A stretch of 31,538 nt of DNA, from assembly GCA_964647255.1 (NCBI GenBank), contig CAZYGI010000048.1, forward strand, positions 1 to 31,538. The letters are read 5' to 3'. The stretch is from CAWJEL01 sp964647255. GTDB taxonomy: Bacteria > Chloroflexota > Anaerolineae > CG2-30-64-16. This document shows positions 1-7,500 of the stretch, one piece after another. A program made the position numbers and the translations under genes. A model generated the notes under the pieces. It worked only from the letters and a program-made list of their open reading frames with translations, ran no database searches and was not told the origin of the DNA. Position 1 is the first letter of the stretch. Each line of letters begins with the position of its first letter.

Positions 1-744
1 CCGTGCTGGGTTTCGGTCATAACGACTACAGTCGTTGGCGCCGGACGGAACGACTGAAGTCGTTGCTACAAACCCTGCAGGCAGCGGGCCGCGCACATGG
101 CGGGTTTTGCTGTTCCGATTCCAAACCGTCACCCCGCCGCGGCCCAACACTTCGTTCTGCTCCCCATCACAGAAAAGCGCAGTGTAGCCGTCAATGCCCA
201 GCACGGTCAGGCTCTTGTCCGCAAATAAACGCATGGAACTGATCATGGCGGCCGGGATCTCATCAAAATGAGGGATCACCGTGGCGCCCGGCAGGAAGTT
301 AAATCCCGGTTTCCAGCCGGGAAAGCCGAAGAACCGTTCGCCCAGGATCATCGCGCCGGCGCTGCACCCTGCCAGCAGCCCGCCGCCTGCCAGAACACCG
401 AGAATGGCGGCCCAGGTCCGGCTGCCGGCCAGGGTCTGATACAGATAATCCGGTTTGCCGCCCGACAGGTAGACGAAATTGGCCGCGGCGATCGCGGCCG
501 CATGAACCGGGTCGTCGGCGCTGGCCCGATCACTGACCGGTACGGCGGCCGCCCGCGCGCCCAACCTGTTGAAGTGTTCAACGCCCAGCCGCGACCAGTA
601 CGCGATCCGTTCGGCGCCCTCCGTGCCGGCCGCTGTGGGCAGACAAACCACCCGCGGCGGTTCCGCGAGGCGGCTGATCAGGTCGCGGTCCACGGATTCC
701 ATGTCGGGCAGATATTCGCCGCTTCCTACGAGTGCAAACTGCAT
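1..744 (-). CDS. Peptidase S51 (cyanophycinase/dipeptidase E-like) family protein, partial
   Basis: The frame is open from an ATG at 744 to the left edge (248 codons, no stop), so the 3' end is missing. The protein resembles the S51 / class I glutamine amidotransferase-like family. A glycine-rich strand YLSGGKPDYL lies near residues 92-101, and the nucleophile elbow GCSAGAM has the presumed catalytic Ser at about 128. A downstream VIPHFDE would supply the His. Family members are serine peptidases acting on small or Asp-containing peptides; the substrate here is unknown. It has no signal peptide, so it is probably cytoplasmic. After about residue 226 the frame reads into a palindromic repeat (21-64), so the last codons are probably not conserved protein. 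It lies 52 nt downstream of the 4Fe-4S protein on the same strand. Confidence 0.75.
   Translation of the reverse strand, partial: MQFALVGSGEYLPDMESVDRDLISRLAEPPRVVCLPTAAGTEGAERIAYWSRLGVEHFNRLGARAAAVPVSDRASADDPVHAAAIAAANFVYLSGGKPDYLYQTLAGSRTWAAILGVLAGGGLLAGCSAGAMILGERFFGFPGWKPGFNFLPGATVIPHFDEIPAAMISSMRLFADKSLTVLGIDGYTALFCDGEQNEVLGRGGVTVWNRNSKTRHVRGPLPAGFVATTSVVPSGANDCSRYDRNPAR
21..64. repeat. Pair of short perfect palindromes (dispersed repeat)
   Basis: There are two perfect hairpins with 7-base arms, AACGACT-AC-AGTCGTT at 21-36 and AACGACT-GA-AGTCGTT at 49-64, separated by a GC-rich spacer. The flanks (gggtttcggt and gctacaaacc) look like ends of one longer element. It resembles the palindromic intergenic repeats common in Chloroflexota-type genomes. 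It lies at or inside the 3' end of the S51 gene. Confidence 0.7.
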
Positions 745-796
745 GTCATGCCCCTTGGCGCCTTGAGTCGCGTGGGCGCCTTTCTCCCCGGCTGTC

Positions 797-1876
797 TCAC
801 CGCACCGGGTCCAGGCTGATGCCGCGGGCGGCAGCGCGCGCCCGGCGCCAATCTTCTTCAGTTTCGGGCGTCGGCAGGATCTCAGCCTCCGGCCGGCGGA
901 TGAGCGACAAGGCGTCCTGCGGGCAGGCGATGACGCACACGCCGCAGCCGGTGCAGCGGACCGCGGCCACCTCCGCGACCAGGTCCACTGTCAGCGCGTT
1001 GAAGGAGCAGCGCTCCACGCACTCGCCGCACGCGATACACCGTTCCTCATCCACCTGGCAGAGGAAAGCCGAGGAGGCGATCACGTTCGCCATGCCCACT
1101 TTCGTCAAGCCGCGCAGGATACCGCAGGCGCACGTGCAGCAATTGCAGAGATACCACAATCCGCGCTGGTTGTTGCTGACCGAGTGCACCAGGCCCGCCT
1201 CGGCCGCGCGGTGCAGGGTGACGAGGGCTTCCTCCTGCGTGAGGGCGCGCAGGCTCTCCATGCGGTCGAAGGCGCCCGGCGTGTCGCTGAACACCATGCA
1301 GACGTCCAGCGGATGCTCACAGGCGTGACCCAGCAGCGCCTGCTGCTTGCGGCAGATGCAGTCCATTACCCCCCACGCCTTCGCCTGGGCGACGATCCCG
1401 GCCGCGCTTTCAAAGGGATGCACCGCCATGTCATTGCGCACGGTACGGTTCACCGGGATCACGCGGTGCACCGGCGGCTGGGCCTGCAGCGACTGCCGGA
1501 AGGAGCGTTGGTAGTAGTCCTCAAAGAGGCGCGCCAGCTCAGCGTCCATCCGCCCCACCTGCATCTCGTAGATGCCGACGACGAACGGCAGCAGGCCGAA
1601 CCCCAGCCCGCCCGCAGGCGCGCGGCCGGCCGCGATGAGGCCGCGGCTTCTCATGCCCTTGAGCAGCGTGCGCAGCGCGTGCGGATCGCCGCCAAGCCGC
1701 GCCGCGATCTCAGCGGGCGTCTCCAGGGTCAAGCGCAACTGGGCGGCCAACGCCGCTTCTTCGGGGGAAAACAGCTTGGCGAGCAAGCGCAGCTCAGCGC
1801 CATCGGAGGTCGGCGGGAAGCCGTTCGGCAGCGCGTCCAACCGCGCAGCCAGCTCGCGATAAGGTGTGTCGTCCAT
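797..1876 (-). CDS. Cysteine-rich 2[4Fe-4S] ferredoxin-domain protein
   Basis: 359 aa. Residues 25-85 look like a winged-helix segment. A first cysteine group is C173, C175, C186 and C193. A dense CNCCTCAC cluster sits at 244-251. A bacterial 2[4Fe-4S] ferredoxin domain follows, with C280/C283/C286/C290 and C308/C311/C314/C318 in canonical CxxCxxCxxxC spacing. It should be a cytoplasmic electron carrier or an adaptor for a reductase; the exact partner is unknown. ATG 1876 was chosen over an in-frame GTG at 1882; the upstream Shine-Dalgarno (GGTGGG) is weak. It follows the CDGSH protein by 22 nt, consistent with one operon of iron-sulfur proteins. The extra cysteines outside the ferredoxin domain suggest a third cluster, which is inference. 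Confidence 0.8.
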   Translation of the reverse strand: MDDTPYRELAARLDALPNGFPPTSDGAELRLLAKLFSPEEAALAAQLRLTLETPAEIAARLGGDPHALRTLLKGMRSRGLIAAGRAPAGGLGFGLLPFVVGIYEMQVGRMDAELARLFEDYYQRSFRQSLQAQPPVHRVIPVNRTVRNDMAVHPFESAAGIVAQAKAWGVMDCICRKQQALLGHACEHPLDVCMVFSDTPGAFDRMESLRALTQEEALVTLHRAAEAGLVHSVSNNQRGLWYLCNCCTCACGILRGLTKVGMANVIASSAFLCQVDEERCIACGECVERCSFNALTVDLVAEVAAVRCTGCGVCVIACPQDALSLIRRPEAEILPTPETEEDWRRARAAARGISLDPVR

Positions 1877-1898
1877 GGCCACCCACCATCTTTATCCA

Positions 1899-2615
1899 CT
1901 ACGGCTTGATCGCCAGCGTCCGGTGCGTCCCATCGCACAACGGCTGGATCTTCGACTTGCCGCAGCGGCACAACGTCACCCGGTTGCGCGTCTCGAACGG
2001 TTTTTCATCGGAGCGCACGACCGGGATGTTGCCGGTGACCCACAATGGGCCGGCGATGGGGCCATCCGCGGTGATCTCAACTGTGACCGCGATCTGGCGG
2101 GGCAGGTCGGGCTCAATGGCGGGCTCGTCTTCCGCCACCGCGTAGGTATACGCGCCGGACGGACAGCGCTCGGCCATCGCCATTACCAGCGACCGCACCT
2201 GCGTGTCGCCGGTGTTCGGCACCATGTCGTCAATCTTGGCGAACCGGTTAGCGCAGAACCCCGACTCCATGCACAGATGGTCGTCGCGCTTGACCACAAG
2301 GTTTGTCCCGCCGGGGATGATCCGTTGGCGCTCGGCGCTCGTCCGCGTGTCGGCGTTCTCGGCGGGATCCCAATCGGCGTATCGGTGGGCGCAGTCGCAG
2401 AACGGCTTCTCCTCGGACTGCCCACAACGACACAGGTGGTAGGTCTCCTCTGTTTCGATCTCCCCATCCTTTTTCCACGTCAGGGGCTCGCCGTATTCAG
2501 AGACCACCTGGGTTTTGTGCACCAGGGGGATGTTGCCGTGAACGATGTACGGGCCGTCGGCCTCGATCTCGATCCACATACGCTTCCCGGCCGCGTCATA
2601 ATCTGGGGTTGCCAT
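1899..2615 (-). CDS. Double CDGSH iron-sulfur protein with central Fer4_19-like domain
   Basis: 238 aa, starting at ATG 2615 with a strong GGAGGAG ribosome site 5 nt upstream. Two CDGSH-type [2Fe-2S] motifs flank a central ferredoxin-like segment. Motif 1 has C62, C64, C73 and H77 in CRCGQSEEKPFCDCAH, where the usual Gly after CD is Cys. Motif 2 has C216, C218, C227 and H231 in the canonical CRCGKSKIQPLCDGTH. The middle carries C115, C121 and C151 (the last in CPSGAYTY), typical of the divergent single-cluster Fer4_19 family. CDGSH proteins bind redox-active [2Fe-2S] clusters through 3 Cys and 1 His, and are used in electron or cluster transfer. There is no signal peptide. It lies between the GlcG-like gene and the 2[4Fe-4S] gene on the same strand. 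Confidence 0.85.
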   Translation of the reverse strand: MATPDYDAAGKRMWIEIEADGPYIVHGNIPLVHKTQVVSEYGEPLTWKKDGEIETEETYHLCRCGQSEEKPFCDCAHRYADWDPAENADTRTSAERQRIIPGGTNLVVKRDDHLCMESGFCANRFAKIDDMVPNTGDTQVRSLVMAMAERCPSGAYTYAVAEDEPAIEPDLPRQIAVTVEITADGPIAGPLWVTGNIPVVRSDEKPFETRNRVTLCRCGKSKIQPLCDGTHRTLAIKP

Positions 2616-2674
2616 ACACTCCTCCGCGATGTAAAACTGATTCCAAGATGAGATCCCCATCACATGCCAGGCAC

Positions 2675-3114
2675 TTACGAAGTGACTGGCACGTGAGAAG
2701 CGGCCATGATCGCGGCGACGCCAAACTGGACAATTTCCATGTCGTCCTGCTCCGGCAGCCCGCTGACCGCCACTGCACCGACCACCGCGCCGTCTATCAC
2801 GACCGGCACGCCGCCGCCCCAGCCAATGTAGCGCAGGTCACCGAAATAGGCCATGTCGAAGCCGCGCTGCGGGTCACGCGCCGACTGGCCGAGATCGCGC
2901 GTGGGCTTCTGCTCCCGCGCCGCGGTCCAGGCCTTGTTGGCTGCGATCACGATCGAGGGCAACCGTGCACCGTCGAGGCGCAGCAGCGCGATCAGCTCGC
3001 CATGCGCATCCGCCACCGCGATGACGGCGGCTTCCCGCGTCTAGTCAATTCGTCCTGGATCGCCTGGATGGCCCGCTGCGCCTCAACGTGGCCCAGGCTG
3101 GTCAACTGTTGCAT
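2675..3114 (-). pseudogene. GlcG/HbpS-family (DUF336) heme-binding-like protein, frameshifted
   Basis: An ATG at 3114 follows GGGGAGG and opens a good N-terminus (MQQLTSLGHVEAQRAI) up to about codon 28. The conserved core (AVIAVADAHGELIALLRL onward, ending VPVTS) is then in another frame. Adding one base near 3029-3033, where cgggaagccgcc would become cgggaaggccgcc, restores one reading frame of about 146 aa, the normal size of this family. Members bind heme or cobalamin, or act as accessory proteins near redox enzymes. Its position 19 nt downstream of a pentaheme cytochrome gene and upstream of Fe-S genes fits such a role. It is either a real inactivation or a consensus error. The motif YIGWGGGVPV supports the family call. 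Confidence 0.75.
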
Positions 3115-3133
3115 ATGCGCCTCCCCGTGAGTT

Positions 3134-3814
3134 CTATTCTCGAATCGTGTCGTGGCACCGTTGACAGACGGCGGATGTGGTCTCTCGATTCAGCCAGCCC
3201 AGGGTTGCCTCGCCGTTTGTGGTGTGCCCATGGTGACACGATACGCAAGACCCGGCGTCTTTCGGCGCGGCCGCCTGCCATCGGGACAGGAAAGCATGGA
3301 AGTGGTTATCAAACTCCTGCCGGGTTGTCACGTCGGCGTGGCACTTCAGACAATGTTCATCGCCGATCGGAACCGTGATCGTGGCCGGCTTGCGGTAGCG
3401 GCCTGAATAAAAAGCAAACGTGTCGGGGGCCGCCACACTGGCAATCGCCTGGACGCGGCCGGCAAACCCAGGGCCGCTGTGGCACTGGATACAGTCCACC
3501 TGCTTGGCGTTGTGAGCCGACGCCAAATCCACGGGTGCGGCCAGCGAGCGTTGATAGAATTGGCTTTCGGGCTCGGTGTGGCAAGAGGCGCAAAAAGAAT
3601 TATGGTTCTCTAGCTGAATCGCCGTGGCGAGGCTGCCGCTCCCAAGCACGATCCCCGCGGCCATGAGGATTGCGACTGCGATCAGCCAACGCGGACCCCG
3701 CGTCTTGTGTGCCGCGCCCTGCGCCGGCGTGCTCTTTTGGATCAGTCTTGGCCCAGAAGGGGCCTTTGAAGACGTCCCCTTCTGGGCTGTCTTCTTCGGG
3801 TTGGATTTGGACAC
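3134..3814 (-). CDS. Membrane-anchored pentaheme c-type cytochrome (NapC/NirT-like)
   Basis: 226 aa from GTG 3814, preceded by GGAGG at a 6-nt distance. The N-terminus is a basic, low-complexity tail, followed by one membrane helix at about residues 42-65. Five CxxCH heme sites follow: CASCH 75, CIQCH 108, CLKCH 155, CVSCH 190 and CQRCH 217. NapC/NirT-type cytochromes take electrons from the quinol pool and pass them to extracytoplasmic reductases. The helix followed by hemes places the hemes outside the cytoplasm. The family usually has four hemes and a short N-terminal tail, so five motifs and a 40-residue tail are unusual. No terminal reductase lies next to it; neighbours are DUF3105 upstream and the GlcG-like gene downstream. 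Confidence 0.85.
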   Translation of the reverse strand: MSKSNPKKTAQKGTSSKAPSGPRLIQKSTPAQGAAHKTRGPRWLIAVAILMAAGIVLGSGSLATAIQLENHNSFCASCHTEPESQFYQRSLAAPVDLASAHNAKQVDCIQCHSGPGFAGRVQAIASVAAPDTFAFYSGRYRKPATITVPIGDEHCLKCHADVTTRQEFDNHFHAFLSRWQAAAPKDAGSCVSCHHGHTTNGEATLGWLNRETTSAVCQRCHDTIRE

Positions 3815-3852
3815 GGTCTGCCTCCGCTCGGTTGTGCTGCCTGTTCGCCCAG

Positions 3853-3882
3853 CTTGTCAGTCACGATCGTGGACCCGACAAG
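3853..3882. promoter_or_regulatory. Operator-like dyad upstream of the cytochrome gene
   Basis: A nested dyad lies in the 140-nt gap before the cytochrome. The outer half-sites CTTGTC (3853-3858) and GACAAG (3877-3882) enclose the perfect palindrome CACGATCGTG (3862-3871). It sits 39-68 nt upstream of the GTG start. It could be a transcription-factor site or a leader hairpin. No regulator can be named from sequence alone. Confidence 0.3.
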
Positions 3883-3954
3883 TTTCGCACAAAACAGCGC
3901 AGACACAAAACCACGCGAAGCAGCCATCAAGGCGAAATGCTGACGATCACCCGT

Positions 3955-4551
3955 TCATCCGATCGGCTTTCCGACGCCGCCGCTGCACTCTGCGCCGGGT
4001 TCACGCGTCTGCGGCCCTTGCTCGTATTTCTTGATGAAGCGGGGGAGGCGGGCATCGTCGGCTCCCGCCAACTGGAGTTGGACCCCCCATCCCGAAGCGA
4101 CCACCGGGGCCGGAAGGCCCGCAAAAGGCGAGAGCAAAACGTGATCGTGTCCCCGCACCAACGCGCGAAGTTGGTCAACTGCACTTTGCGGCAACGACAG
4201 CTGGTAGGTGATCCAAACTGCGCCGTGCTCCAGCGAATGAACGGCATTCTCGTTCGGCACCGGCTGGTCGTAGATGCCGCAATTAAGCACGTCCGGGCTA
4301 TGATCTCCGCCGACCGGCGGAATCTGCGCGTACGTGACCTTCCCGGTGGAATGATTGAACGTCAGGCCCGAAAAGTAGTTCACTCCGGGAATATCGGCCG
4401 ACTGTTGAAAACTCTGGACTGCAAGCAAGGCCAGGCCGACAACCCCCAGGGCGATCAGGCTCACCCAAACCCAGGTTCGAGAGCGGCGGCGCGGCGCCGG
4501 TCCACGCCGCGGATTCGCGGCCGGCATCCTGTGTTTTGCGGTCTTTCCCAT
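3955..4551 (-). CDS. DUF3105 domain membrane-anchored protein
   Basis: 198 aa from ATG 4551, with GAGGAG about 10 nt upstream. The frame is open further upstream, but that part has no conserved features. A basic head (residues 1-25) and one hydrophobic helix (about 27-46) anchor the protein. The remaining domain is extracytoplasmic and has the DUF3105 hallmarks: GGDHSP, a cysteine in LNCGIYDQP, and the HSLEHGAVW motif. The function of DUF3105 is not established; the conserved His/Cys/Glu residues would suit metal or cofactor binding. It lies between the Rieske-fusion reductase and the multiheme cytochrome on the same strand, which suggests a part in the same electron-transfer set. That link is inference. 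Confidence 0.8.
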   Translation of the reverse strand: MGKTAKHRMPAANPRRGPAPRRRSRTWVWVSLIALGVVGLALLAVQSFQQSADIPGVNYFSGLTFNHSTGKVTYAQIPPVGGDHSPDVLNCGIYDQPVPNENAVHSLEHGAVWITYQLSLPQSAVDQLRALVRGHDHVLLSPFAGLPAPVVASGWGVQLQLAGADDARLPRFIKKYEQGPQTREPGAECSGGVGKPIG

Positions 4552-4711
4552 CTCATCTGGCTCCTCGTCATGACATCTGCAAACGATGAGCCAGAGGATA
4601 GGCCCGTTTCGGCCGAATCGCAGTAACCTGTATGCCCGTTCGCTGTGTGCTTCTATAGGCCGCGGTGAAATGGGTTTCAGCCAGCCGGCATCTCGCAATC
4701 TGCGCTGACCA

Positions 4712-5800
4712 TCAGGCTTCGATCTCGATGTCGCTTCCAGAAATCCGCACGTTGTAGTGCGCGACGCCTTCGCCGGCCGGGCCCTCCAGCACATCGCCCG
4801 TGGTCACGTCGAACAGCGCGCCGTGCAAGGGACAGGCGAGCCGCGTGCCTTCCAGATCGCCTTCCGAGAGCGACGCACCGCGATGCGGACACTCATCGGC
4901 AATAGCGTAGTACGCGCCATCCACATTGCACAGCGCAAGCCGTTTGCCAACCACCTCGACGGCCATGACCTGTCCCGGCGCCAGCGCGCCCACCTTCGCC
5001 GCCGGCACGAACCCGGCCGCGGCTTGAACAGGCGCCGGCGCGGGTTCAGGCGCCGCGGCGGCCGGCGGCTTGGCCCCATAGCCGGCAAACTCCTCCACTC
5101 GGACATGGCTCGGCGCCGCCCCTGCGTCAAGGACGGTTTGGGTCACGGCCGCGACCAACCCAGGAGGTCCCGCAAGATAGATTGCCGGCGTCGCGAACTC
5201 CCCAACGTAGGCGCGCAGAAATGCCACGTCCACCTGGCGGCGCTCGCCGGTCCACGGTTGCGCCGACTGATCCGCCTGGGTCATGGTTGGAACATACCGG
5301 AAACTCGCTTGCCTTTCTGCCAGCCGAACGAACTCTGCATGGAAAGCGGCGCCTTCGGGCGTCCGGTTCGAATAGATCAACGTGATGCGGTGCGGCAGAC
5401 GCCGCGCCTCGGCATCCAGCAACATGCTGCGAAACGGCGTGATGCCGATGCCACCGGCGATAAACACGGTCGGAATCGCCGGGTCCGGGCCGAGCGTGAA
5501 GTCCCCTGCCGGTCCGAACACGACAACCGGTGCACCGATCGGAACCTCGGCCAGGCTCCGCTTCAGCGCGCTGCCGGTCATGCGCGTGGCGATCAACAGG
5601 CGCGAGGCATCCTCCGGCGGCGAGGCGATCGAGAAGGTGCGACCATTGCCTTTCTCGTCCTCATACGGCGGATCGGGCAGGGTGAGGGTGAGGTATTGGC
5701 CGGCGACAAAGTCGAAGCCGGCCGGCCGCTCGAATGCGAACGCCATCGTGCCATCCGCCACCGGGAAACGATCAATGAGGCTCGTGATGAATCTGGACAT
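4712..5800 (-). CDS. Ferredoxin-NADP reductase-like flavoprotein fused to a Rieske [2Fe-2S] domain
   Basis: 362 aa, ATG 5800 with AGGAG 5 nt upstream. Residues 1-100 form an FAD-binding barrel with the flavin motif RTFS at 54-57. Residues 108-240 form the nucleotide-binding half, with GGIGITP at 116-122 and YLAGPPGLV at 208. An Ala/Pro-rich linker (243-262) leads to a Rieske domain with CPH at 304-306 and CPLH at 323-326, giving the two-Cys two-His cluster ligands. Electrons could pass from NAD(P)H through FAD to the Rieske centre, or in reverse, within one chain. It has no signal sequence or membrane segment, so it is likely cytoplasmic. Oxygenase reductases usually carry a plant-type ferredoxin instead; here the carrier is Rieske type and no oxygenase is nearby. 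Confidence 0.85.
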   Translation of the reverse strand: MSRFITSLIDRFPVADGTMAFAFERPAGFDFVAGQYLTLTLPDPPYEDEKGNGRTFSIASPPEDASRLLIATRMTGSALKRSLAEVPIGAPVVVFGPAGDFTLGPDPAIPTVFIAGGIGITPFRSMLLDAEARRLPHRITLIYSNRTPEGAAFHAEFVRLAERQASFRYVPTMTQADQSAQPWTGERRQVDVAFLRAYVGEFATPAIYLAGPPGLVAAVTQTVLDAGAAPSHVRVEEFAGYGAKPPAAAAPEPAPAPVQAAAGFVPAAKVGALAPGQVMAVEVVGKRLALCNVDGAYYAIADECPHRGASLSEGDLEGTRLACPLHGALFDVTTGDVLEGPAGEGVAHYNVRISGSDIEIEA

Positions 5801-5837
5801 AGTCTCCTCTACTGCGATTGTTCCGCTGGATATCTCT

Positions 5838-7499
5838 TCAATACGCGCCCTGCCCGCGCACCACTGCCGGGAGTGTCCACAACAGGATCGCCAGGTCGCG
5901 ACGCAGCGAGTAGTGCTCGATGTAGTCTATCTCCAGCGCCAGCCGCGCCTCGAAGGCTAAGTCGCCGCGGCCGTTGACCTGCATCGGGCCGGTCATCCCG
6001 GGTTTGACCGCCAGCCGGCGGCGCTGCGCATCCGAGTAGCGCGCCACCACTTCGGCTTGTTCGGGCCGCGGGCCCACCAGGCTCATCTGTCCGGCGAGCA
6101 CGTTGACCAGTTGCGGCAGCTCGTCCAGGCTCCAGCGGCGCAGGAACCTGCCCACACGCGTCACCCGTGGATCATTCTGCAGCTTGAACGCCGGCTCGGC
6201 AAGGTGATCCAGATCTATGAGGCCCGACAGCAGGTCCTCGGCGCCGTCCACCATGGTGCGGAATTTGAACATTCGAAACGGTCGGCCATCCTGCCCGACG
6301 CGGGTCTGCGCAAAGATGGCGGGGCCCGGCGAACCCAGCTTGACCGCCAGCGCGATCATCGCCATCGGCACGGCCATGACGACCAAGGTCAGCCCGCCGA
6401 GGATGAAATCCAGGAGGCGTTTCACGATGCGCTGCCCGGCGTTGATCGGCGACCGGCTGCCCGCACCGCGGCCGCGAAAGCGGATCACTCCCAATGCAAA
6501 CCCGGCGCCCAGGGCGAGCGCGCGCACCCAAAGCAGGCCGATGGCGGGCAGCATCACCGCACGATCCCGGCGCCAAACTTTCCCCAGGAAGGGGATTTCG
6601 GTCAGAAGAAAGGCTGCGGCAGCCAGCGCGGCGAGCATCCAAGCCGCAGATCCGATCATCCCGATCCGCGAGCCGGTCAGCGCACCGGCCAACCAACCGG
6701 TGCACGCTCCCAAGACTCCCACCAACGTGATCGCCGCCAGCCCGATCTGCGCCTTGACCGTCTGCGGTGTGTGGGAATCACGCACCGCCCGGCCGGGGTG
6801 CCGCCGCGCCACCAGCACTTTCCAAAGGCCGATCCGAAACTTGCGCCGGATATAAGCAGCCAGCGTCGGGTTATGGCGATGATACACCTTCGCTTCCGGT
6901 GCAAAGACAAGCCGATACCCCTTCTCCGTCAAGCGGAAGGAGAACTCCTGATCTTCGTCTATCAAGAAAGCCGGATCAAACCCGCCGTTTGCCAGGAACA
7001 CGTCCCGCCGATACGCCGCGCTGTACGTGTCTATGAAGTCAATCGTCTCGGCGCCGGCCATCCGATCGTAGCGATCCTGGTACTCGAGCTGGGTGAAGCG
7101 CGGGACAATGCCGCGCTGCCGGGTCAGGTAGACCCCTTTCGCGCCCACCACGCGGCCATCAACAAAGGGAGCCGTCAGCGCGGCCATCCAGCCGGCCGCC
7201 GGTGCACAGTCAGCGTCGGTGAAGAGGAGCAGGGCGCCGCGCGCCGCGACTGCACCGGCGTTGCGCGCAGCCGCGGGCCCAGCATTGGGCTGGCTGATTG
7301 TCCGCACGCCCGCGGTCGCGTAGCGCGCGGCGATCTCATCCGTGCCGTCGGTCGAACCGTCGTCCACGATGATCACTTCGTACTGCGCCGCCGGGACCGT
7401 CTGCGCGATCAAGGCGTCCAGGCATGCGCCGATCGTGTCCGCAGCCTGGTACGCGGGCACAATCACCGAATACGAAGGTGAGAGGCGATCGTGAGACAT
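5838..7499 (-). CDS. Glycosyltransferase family 2 fused to a polyprenyl phosphoglycosyl transferase
   Basis: 553 aa from ATG 7499, one base after the stop of the upstream gene. A longer frame to 7559 exists but overlaps that gene. Residues 8-240 are a GT-A family 2 domain: IIVDDGS near 43-49, metal-binding DAD at 95-97, and a late acidic DEDQEF at 181. Membrane helices lie at about 252-272, 283-302, 316-338 and 365-387. The C-terminal part (357-553) is a bacterial sugar transferase, with KLGSPGPAIF, FKFRTM, the catalytic Asp-Glu in WSLDELPQL (459-460) and MSLVGPRP. One protein could thus attach the first sugar phosphate to undecaprenyl phosphate and add a further sugar, in the membrane, for surface polysaccharide. 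Confidence 0.88.
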   Translation of the reverse strand: MSHDRLSPSYSVIVPAYQAADTIGACLDALIAQTVPAAQYEVIIVDDGSTDGTDEIAARYATAGVRTISQPNAGPAAARNAGAVAARGALLLFTDADCAPAAGWMAALTAPFVDGRVVGAKGVYLTRQRGIVPRFTQLEYQDRYDRMAGAETIDFIDTYSAAYRRDVFLANGGFDPAFLIDEDQEFSFRLTEKGYRLVFAPEAKVYHRHNPTLAAYIRRKFRIGLWKVLVARRHPGRAVRDSHTPQTVKAQIGLAAITLVGVLGACTGWLAGALTGSRIGMIGSAAWMLAALAAAAFLLTEIPFLGKVWRRDRAVMLPAIGLLWVRALALGAGFALGVIRFRGRGAGSRSPINAGQRIVKRLLDFILGGLTLVVMAVPMAMIALAVKLGSPGPAIFAQTRVGQDGRPFRMFKFRTMVDGAEDLLSGLIDLDHLAEPAFKLQNDPRVTRVGRFLRRWSLDELPQLVNVLAGQMSLVGPRPEQAEVVARYSDAQRRRLAVKPGMTGPMQVNGRGDLAFEARLALEIDYIEHYSLRRDLAILLWTLPAVVRGQGAY

Positions 7500-7500
7500 G

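Noticed and set aside
268..819. Plus-strand frames at the left end (3-242, 268-819, 732-1328)
   Set aside because: The minus strand gives a continuous S51-like protein with the GCSAGAM motif and then the 4Fe-4S protein; the plus frames have no features.
4757..5977. 406-residue plus-strand frame opposite the Rieske fusion
   Set aside because: It spans two real minus-strand genes and the gap between them; no conserved domain is visible.
6057..7481. Long plus-strand frame opposite the glycosyltransferase fusion
   Set aside because: Arg/His/Gln-rich composition typical of a shadow frame. The minus strand carries all known catalytic motifs.
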